From Limnobacter thiooxidans (GTDB lineage: Bacteria > Pseudomonadota > Gammaproteobacteria > Burkholderiales > Burkholderiaceae_B): DNA of 64,000 nucleotides. Location: contig NZ_AP028947.1 of NCBI RefSeq assembly GCF_036323495.1, forward strand, positions 2,294,001-2,358,000, read 5' to 3'. Position numbers and translations under genes: made by a program. Of this stretch, positions 59,596-64,000 are shown piece after piece (positions within the stretch are counted from its first letter, which is position 1; every line of letters begins with the position of its first letter). Below the pieces are notes generated by a model that was not told where the DNA came from, did no database searches, and saw only the letters and a list, made by a program, of their open reading frames with translations.

Positions 59596-60216
59596 TCAGG
59601 AAGATTGACTTTCGTTCATCAGCGTCTGGATCATTTTCAACGCTGTTTGTTCAGTCAGGGAGTTTTGTTCGATTCTTTGAATCAGCATCAGGCACAGCGC
59701 CTGAACAAGAGGTCCCACTGCTGCAGGCAGACTGGCACCCGGAGGAAGAACCCCCAACATGGCTTTGTCGAGCTGCAAACTAGGCAGCTGTTCAAATTCA
59801 CTGGCTGTCGGAAAACCCGATTCTGCCGACAAGCCACCTGACTGTCGAGAAATCAGTGCAAGTACGTCTGCGACACTGGACAAATCGTCCCGTATGAGCA
59901 GATCTCGCATGGTCTGCGGAAAATCGACGACGCTGTGTACCTGGTCAAGAAAACCAGCGGGCAGTTGAAAAGCGGACTCGACTTTGAATGCCACGTCGTC
60001 GGTCATGGTGTAGCGGTGCTTCAGAATGTGGCTGATGACACTGGGGTTGAGCGCCGTTTTCTCAGCGAGGCGAATTTTCGCGCCCCGCCTGGAAGTAATC
60101 AGCTTCAAATTGATGAACCGGGCTTGCGGAACACTGGGTGTAGGGACCTTGGCGGGGGCACAAGCCAGGCTGGTTGCAGCCTCGCTGAAAAAATCGCTTG
60201 TGGTTTTTATTAACAT
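59596..60216 (-). CDS. HTH (XRE/Cro-like) small regulator-like protein
   Basis: A 206-residue protein from MLIKTTSDFFSEAATSLACA (ATG 60216, 6 bases after GGAGG; ATG 60219 is too close). Residues about 47-95 form a lambda-repressor-like HTH: RFINLKLITSRRGAKIRLAEKTALNPSVISHILKHRYTMTDDVAFKVESAFQLPAGFLDQVH. A helical C-terminal region of unknown type follows. It heads an operon with the PLP enzyme and EgtB (3-base spacing), so it probably regulates that operon. I know no named family. Confidence 0.72.
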   Translation of the reverse strand: MLIKTTSDFFSEAATSLACAPAKVPTPSVPQARFINLKLITSRRGAKIRLAEKTALNPSVISHILKHRYTMTDDVAFKVESAFQLPAGFLDQVHSVVDFPQTMRDLLIRDDLSSVADVLALISRQSGGLSAESGFPTASEFEQLPSLQLDKAMLGVLPPGASLPAAVGPLVQALCLMLIQRIEQNSLTEQTALKMIQTLMNESQSS

Positions 60217-60308
60217 CATTTTCCTCCAGTGTTTGCCCAACTTCGGCCAACTTCAGAAAGGATACCTAAAATATCTAAAGCGGTAGCACTAATAAAATGC
60301 ATTTCATT

Positions 60309-60339
60309 CACACTGGGTCCTTTCTGCACCCAGAATGTG
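60309..60339. promoter_or_regulatory. Inverted repeat in the divergent promoter region upstream of the HTH gene
   Basis: CACA-CTGGGT (60309-60318) and ACCCAG-AA-TGTG (60328-60339) form a 6-bp core stem extended by 4 bp with a 2-base bulge. It lies between the HTH gene (start 60216) and the 60512 gene. A second short repeat, GATA-N7-TATC, lies just before it near 60260-60275. The rest of this ~290-base region is AT-rich with no other clear feature. Confidence 0.4.
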
Positions 60340-60511
60340 CACTACAACAATTTTTCAAAAAAACAAAGTTAACAACTGTAAAGCGATTACTTTGTAATAT
60401 TTTATCTGCTAGCATGTCAGCGTTGTTCTTACAAATTCACCCCAGAATTGATGAATGATTGTCACCTGAAAGAGCTATTTTTCGGGTGGGCGCATCATCA
60501 GGAGCATTCCC

Positions 60512-60817
60512 TTGAGCAAGCTTCTTTTTTATCCTTGTGATGCAAGAAAACACTTTTCTGGCAAGGTTTTTTATCGATTCCGGGATTTCTCAGACCGCAT
60601 TTTCATGTCAAATGATTTGAAAAATGCCTATCAGGACATTTCGGACACCTTGAAAGTATTGGTGACTGGAAAAATCATTTGCGGCGAGAACATCCCCACA
60701 CCTTCACCCCGTTTGGAGCATGAGTTCGTGGTGGAAGTTCCCGTGAACAAGCGGGTTGAGGTCAGAAACAATCCGGTCCCCGAAAATTCACCCACAGCTG
60801 GTAATTCGCAAATTTAG
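60512..60817 (+). CDS. Small protein, HicB-like C-terminal half
   Basis: A 101-residue protein with a TTG start (GGAG 7 bases upstream); an ATG at 60605 would give 70 residues. Residues about 37-90, LKNAYQDISDTLKVLVTGKIICGENIPTPSPRLEHEFVVEVPVNKRVEV, resemble the later part of HicB antitoxins (helix, then G-x-x-IP-x-PS). The N-terminal part (FYPCDARKHFSGKVFYRFRDFSDRIFMS) could be a degenerate RNase-H-like half. No HicA-like toxin is adjacent. An alternative is an unrelated small orphan protein. Confidence 0.5.
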   Translation: MSKLLFYPCDARKHFSGKVFYRFRDFSDRIFMSNDLKNAYQDISDTLKVLVTGKIICGENIPTPSPRLEHEFVVEVPVNKRVEVRNNPVPENSPTAGNSQI

Positions 60818-60826
60818 ACTAAATTT
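60810..60826. other. Perfect palindrome at the stop codon of the small gene
   Basis: AAATTTAG-A-CTAAATTT, 8-bp arms around one base, centred on the stop codon, 42 bp before the next gene. It could be an operator for the membrane protein gene. Confidence 0.45.
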
Positions 60827-60867
60827 TACCACCCGTCTGTCGGGCACCTTACTTTACCCTTCTCTTC

Positions 60868-61944
60868 ATGCGCACACTGCCGGTTGCCAATTTGGGCAAC
60901 CTTCCCAATCGGGATCTTGCTCTGGTTCTACTTAACCTGCTGATTTGTATTGCCGTCATGGTTTGGACGGGTTTACAGGACATTGCAGGCGGTCCCCAGA
61001 ACTACTTCAATGCCATGGTGTACTTCGGGATTACGGCTTACAGCATGTTGGAGGCACGCTGGAGCAGGCAATCCGGGGACTCGCGCAATGCTGATTTGTG
61101 GTTCAACTGTGCCTGGGTGTGTTCTGCGGCTGGAGTTGTTCACCACACTTTCTGGTTGCTGCTTTGGCCCACACTGCCCGAGTCATTTCAGGTTTTTGGC
61201 GGGGTCATTACACCGGCGTTGTGTGCCACCGCAGTGATACTGCTGGTGATTCGTTGCAAGTTAATCGCCCCCGCTACACAAGAAGGCGACCAAGGTGAAC
61301 CCTTCGACCTTGGCATGATTGGCTTCAGCTTGCTGGCGTCAATGCTGTTTGTGTGGACAGAAACCACGCAAAGTGACGTAGCCTGGTCCTGGATTTCAGC
61401 AGAACGACCGCAAAACCTGATGTTGCCTCCATTGGGTTGGGCGTGGCTGGCCTTCAGTGGTTTGCTGGTTTTTCGCTTGTGGGGCATGTACAAACTGGCA
61501 GTAAAAAACCTGCCGTGGCATGTGTTCGACAAAGCCTTGCTGACGTTGGCTGGTCTCGCAATGACTGCAACAGGAATTCAGTTGTTCTGGCTTTCAGCAA
61601 CACTGGGCATGGAAGTTGTGCTTTACGGAAGCACAATGATTCTTTGGGGCGGTCTGCAAGCGGTATTGGCCTGGTTCTCCACACGCATCAGCACATCGAC
61701 CGAAACCAGAAACACGATTGCGATTGTGGCCATTGGCCTGCACATTGGCACCTGCCTGATTCCCGGCAACATGTACAAGCTGGTACAAATGGATGTGACC
61801 ACGGCCCAGGCCTTGGCCTATGTGCTGAACAACGCCTTGTTCACCATGGGCTTGTATTTCGGCATGAATGGCTTTGGTGTGAAAGTGTATTTTCTCAAAA
61901 AGCTCAAGCGGTTCCGCATGCGGTATTTGGGCTTCAAGAACTGA
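60868..61944 (+). CDS. Multi-pass integral membrane protein, unknown
   Basis: A 358-residue protein with about eight or nine TM segments: ALVLLNLLICIAVMVWTGL (about 18-36), YFGITAYSML, FNCAWVCSAAGVVHHTFWLLLW, VITPALCATAVILLVIRC, LGMIGFSLLASMLFVW, LGWAWLAFSGLLVFRLWGMY, LLTLAGLAMTATGIQLFWL, VVLYGSTMILWGGLQAVLAW, TIAIVAIGLHIGTCLIPG and LAYVLNNALFTMGLYFGMNGFG. HH in GVVHHTF and a basic C-terminus (KKLKRFRMRYLGF) are notable. I do not recognise the family. It converges with the acyltransferase gene with a 1-base gap. Confidence 0.7.
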   Translation: MRTLPVANLGNLPNRDLALVLLNLLICIAVMVWTGLQDIAGGPQNYFNAMVYFGITAYSMLEARWSRQSGDSRNADLWFNCAWVCSAAGVVHHTFWLLLWPTLPESFQVFGGVITPALCATAVILLVIRCKLIAPATQEGDQGEPFDLGMIGFSLLASMLFVWTETTQSDVAWSWISAERPQNLMLPPLGWAWLAFSGLLVFRLWGMYKLAVKNLPWHVFDKALLTLAGLAMTATGIQLFWLSATLGMEVVLYGSTMILWGGLQAVLAWFSTRISTSTETRNTIAIVAIGLHIGTCLIPGNMYKLVQMDVTTAQALAYVLNNALFTMGLYFGMNGFGVKVYFLKKLKRFRMRYLGFKN

Positions 61945-61945
61945 A

Positions 61946-63295
61946 TCAGAGGCTCTCGTTCACGAAGCGGGCAATCTCATCGAACTGACACTGCGCAAGT
62001 TGGGCTTTGGGCAATCCAAGTATCACCCGAAAATCGCCATTGATCTGCATCAGTACAGCAAATGCGTTGCCTGGTATCGGAACACAGGTGAAATCATCTG
62101 CCTCAAAACCTGCCCCCTGAAAATGCTGTAGTGGAACAGCGCCCAGATTGGAGATAACCACCGTTTCCATGGGTCGTTTGCTCAGGAAGTTTTTGCGGGT
62201 TCGCCCCAGCAACACATCAACCAACCACATGGGAAACCAGCGGATCAGGTTAAAACCCTTGGCAACAGACAACTCCACTTTGGCTTCCAACAATTCACGC
62301 AGGCGGGTCTGAAAAACCTCGGGCCCATCGCCTGGCAGCAACTTCACCACCAGCATGCTGCTGAAGTTGGTGACACTTCGCATGGCGGGCATGTGGCGCC
62401 TGAGATCCACAGGCACTGCAATAAGGGCAGGCAGTGTCGAGCTTTTGTGAGCAAGCGCGGCAAAAGCACAAGCCACTTTGGACAAGGCTTTGGAATGCCC
62501 ACTGCCCAAGCTGAAACGCTGCCAGGCATCACCCAGCAAATCCACTTGATTGACGGATTTAGTGACTGAATTGCTGACCGAGTTGCTCCCTGAGTTGCTC
62601 CCTGAGTTGCTGACGGAGTTACTAACCGAGTTGTTCACTGAGTAACCTGGCTCAGCATGTTCGATCAATCGGCAAGTGGGCACCCGCAGCGATGGTGATT
62701 TTGGTGGGTTCAAGGCTTCAACCAACTGGGCATCACTGAAGGTCACATTGCTGCCCAGCAAAGGCTCCCCACGCAAGGCACGAAACAGTTCACACAACAC
62801 GTGAAACCCGCCCATGCCATCCATGATGGCGTGGTGTGTTCGCATGACTACGAGCAAGCGATTGTCTGGCCTGCGTGCCACGATGAATTCGACAACCGGG
62901 CCATGGCGAAGGTCAATCGGCCAGGCATCCAGAAAATCCATGTGCTCGCTGCTGTTTAAACTCCAGTCCACGTGATCCAGCATACGCAGTGAGGGGGGCG
63001 GTCCATCATTGACCCAGCGCGACCAACCCAATATGCCTTTCCAGCGCATGCGCAATGCAGGATTGGCCTGTGTGGTGGTTGCAATTGCGTCGCGCCACAC
63101 TTGGGCAGGAATGTCCGCTGCACAAGTTCCCTCCAGTGCAAAACAGATCTGTCGATCTCGTTCCAGGGTCAGGCCACTGCTGCCAATGCTGGCGTGGTAA
63201 TACTCTGAACCCGATACAGGCCGCTCAACCGGTGCGTTGTCCTGCAAAGTCAGTTTGTTCAAGGCGAGCTGTTGATCAACCATTTCGGAGTGCAT
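61946..63295 (-). CDS. WS/DGAT-like acyltransferase
   Basis: A 449-residue protein from MHSEMVDQQLALNKLTLQDN (GGAG 7 bases upstream inside the end of the permease gene; ATG 63283 is an alternative). The condensation-type catalytic motif is HHAIMDG at about 154-160. The C-terminus has LIAVPVDLRRHMPAMRSVTNFSSMLVV and VVISNLGAVPLQHFQGAGFEADDF, matching the WES_acyltransf/WS_DGAT_C pattern. Such enzymes join acyl-CoA to alcohols or diacylglycerol (wax ester or TAG). A low-complexity insert of eight SVSN-type tetrapeptides comes from a 12-bp tandem repeat. The unusual insert and divergent ends leave a general BAHD/condensation acyltransferase possible. Confidence 0.75.
   Translation of the reverse strand: MHSEMVDQQLALNKLTLQDNAPVERPVSGSEYYHASIGSSGLTLERDRQICFALEGTCAADIPAQVWRDAIATTTQANPALRMRWKGILGWSRWVNDGPPPSLRMLDHVDWSLNSSEHMDFLDAWPIDLRHGPVVEFIVARRPDNRLLVVMRTHHAIMDGMGGFHVLCELFRALRGEPLLGSNVTFSDAQLVEALNPPKSPSLRVPTCRLIEHAEPGYSVNNSVSNSVSNSGSNSGSNSVSNSVTKSVNQVDLLGDAWQRFSLGSGHSKALSKVACAFAALAHKSSTLPALIAVPVDLRRHMPAMRSVTNFSSMLVVKLLPGDGPEVFQTRLRELLEAKVELSVAKGFNLIRWFPMWLVDVLLGRTRKNFLSKRPMETVVISNLGAVPLQHFQGAGFEADDFTCVPIPGNAFAVLMQINGDFRVILGLPKAQLAQCQFDEIARFVNESL
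62550..62645. repeat. 12-bp tandem repeat inside the acyltransferase gene
   Basis: Eight units of 12 bp related to CTGACCGAGTTG (for example CTCCCTGAGTTG at 62586 and again at 62598, identical). Because the unit is a multiple of 3, it encodes SVNN-SVSN-SVSN-SGSN-SGSN-SVSN-SVTK-SVNQ without shifting the frame. Copy number could vary by slippage. Confidence 0.9.
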
Positions 63296-64000
63296 CCACA
63301 ATCTCCATTCTCGACGCGCGGTAAGCCGGCAACAATCCACCCACGGCACCCATGACCAATGAAAACAACAAAACCTGTACACCCACTGCCGGTGTCATGG
63401 TGAGCTTGAAAACCACCTCGGAAAATGTTTGAACATTGGTGGTGGAAATTTCAAGGCGCTGCATCCAGAAGGCGCAGAAAATGCCGAGCAAACCGGCGAT
63501 CAAACCCAGGCTGATTGCTTCAGCCAGAAAAACGGAGAGAATATTGCCCCGCTGAAAACCCAGCGCACGAAGCGTACCAATTTCCCGCACACGGTTGGCC
63601 ACACTGGAATACATGGTAATTGTGGCACCGATCATGGCACCAAGCGAGAAAATCATCGCAATGGAAGTGCCCAGAATCTCGATGAAGTTGGCCATTTTTT
63701 CAGATTGATTCGCGTAAAAAACACTCTCGCGCTGCACATCAAAATTCAGGCTGGGCTGCTGGCCAACGGCTTGGTCAAAGCGTGAAAACGTTCCGGTGTT
63801 TTCCAGTGACACCACCACCGATGAAAAAACCTGGCGCCTGAAAGCCTGCATGATCTGGTCACGGTCTGCATGCAACTCGGACTCGAACCCGCTGCGGTCT
63901 GCACTGAACACACCCACCACGCGCCACTGCCGCGCACCAAAGTTCAACATGTCACCCAGTTGAATGCCCAAGCGCCCGCGTGTCAGGCCTTCACCCACGA
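63276..64000 (-). CDS. FtsX/MacB-type ABC permease, partial (runs off the right edge)
   Basis: The C-terminal 241 residues of an FtsX-like permease. It begins inside the periplasmic (MacB_PCD-like) domain: RGRLGIQLGDMLNFGARQWRVVGVFSADRSGFESELHADRDQI. Three TM helices follow: FIEILGTSIAMIFSLGAMIGATITMYSSVANRVREIGTLRALGFQRG (FtsX signature), FLAEAISLGLIAGLLGIFCAFWM and PAVGVQVLLFSLVMGAVGGLLPAYRASRMEIVDALRNG. It is an ABC exporter subunit for lipids, lipoproteins or small metabolites. The upstream part lies outside the window; the acyltransferase gene starts inside its end, so both are probably cotranscribed. Confidence 0.9.
   Translation of the reverse strand, partial: VGEGLTRGRLGIQLGDMLNFGARQWRVVGVFSADRSGFESELHADRDQIMQAFRRQVFSSVVVSLENTGTFSRFDQAVGQQPSLNFDVQRESVFYANQSEKMANFIEILGTSIAMIFSLGAMIGATITMYSSVANRVREIGTLRALGFQRGNILSVFLAEAISLGLIAGLLGIFCAFWMQRLEISTTNVQTFSEVVFKLTMTPAVGVQVLLFSLVMGAVGGLLPAYRASRMEIVDALRNG

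Noticed and set aside
1..64000. Prophage, insertion sequence, CRISPR array, tRNA or rRNA genes
   Set aside because: No integrase, transposase, cas gene, regularly spaced repeat array or tRNA-like cloverleaf was seen; the gene order reads as ordinary chromosome.

Overview
The window looks like the chromosome of a free-living Gram-negative betaproteobacterium of moderate GC content, most probably Burkholderiales. I lean towards a Limnobacter-like organism, but that genus is an inference from general gene content and was not tested. It is dense in outer-membrane porins, two-component systems, chemotaxis proteins and efflux genes. I see no rRNA, tRNA, CRISPR array, transposase, prophage or plasmid genes.

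Layout. 1-9.7 kb: the cut-off start of a large gene, an AdeT-like solute-binding protein divergent from an AraC regulator, a small secreted GDGT-motif protein, an OprO/P porin, a second AraC regulator divergent from a fatty acid desaturase, a chemoreceptor and an OprB-type porin. 9.8-13.6 kb: a TetR-controlled SDR plus molybdopterin oxidoreductase unit with two matching operators. 13.7-17.5 kb: a DMT exporter, cyclase-family hydrolase and alpha/beta hydrolase operon divergent from a LysR regulator. 18.1-21.3 kb: an EgtB/SenA/OvoA-type sulfoxide synthase followed by a stand-alone OvoA-C-terminus-type methyltransferase and an alcohol dehydrogenase. 21.2-23.9 kb: an unusual tandem sensor-CheW protein.

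24.0-31.3 kb: two closely similar OmpR-type response regulators with one histidine kinase, and envelope proteins (DUF2490, DUF3034, an exported truncated hemoglobin, an NTF2-like protein, a GDGT protein). A 19-base motif, TTCAT-N6-TTCAT, recurs in the three main promoter regions and suggests one regulon. 31.5-35.4 kb: a second OprO/P porin, a thioredoxin-fold protein, OmpW behind a perfect FNR box, and a GDT1-family manganese exporter behind a yybP-ykoY (Mn2+) riboswitch.

36.5-42.8 kb: a seven-gene operon (thermostable-hemolysin family, acyl-adenylate ligase, heme-oxygenase-like diiron oxidase candidate, SDR, TPR, QseB/PmrA-type regulator, kinase), with 4-base ATGA overlaps joining the first five genes. 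It looks like a biosynthetic route to a small lipid-derived product and is my main candidate for an undescribed system. 42.9-56.0 kb: an envelope and metal-stress region (PAP2 phosphatase, EptA, DUF5666 lipoprotein, RND efflux system with its own QseB/PmrA-type pair, cytochrome b561, PepSY protein). Four PmrA-type boxes (YTTAAK-N5-YTTAAK) sit at its promoters, including that of the seven-gene operon.

56.2-64 kb: an unknown Ser/Thr/Asn-rich protein, an operon of a small HTH protein, a class V PLP enzyme and EgtB (no EgtD in the window), a small HicB-like protein, a multi-pass membrane protein, a WS/DGAT-like acyltransferase with a 12-bp tandem repeat, and the end of an FtsX/MacB-type permease running off the right edge.
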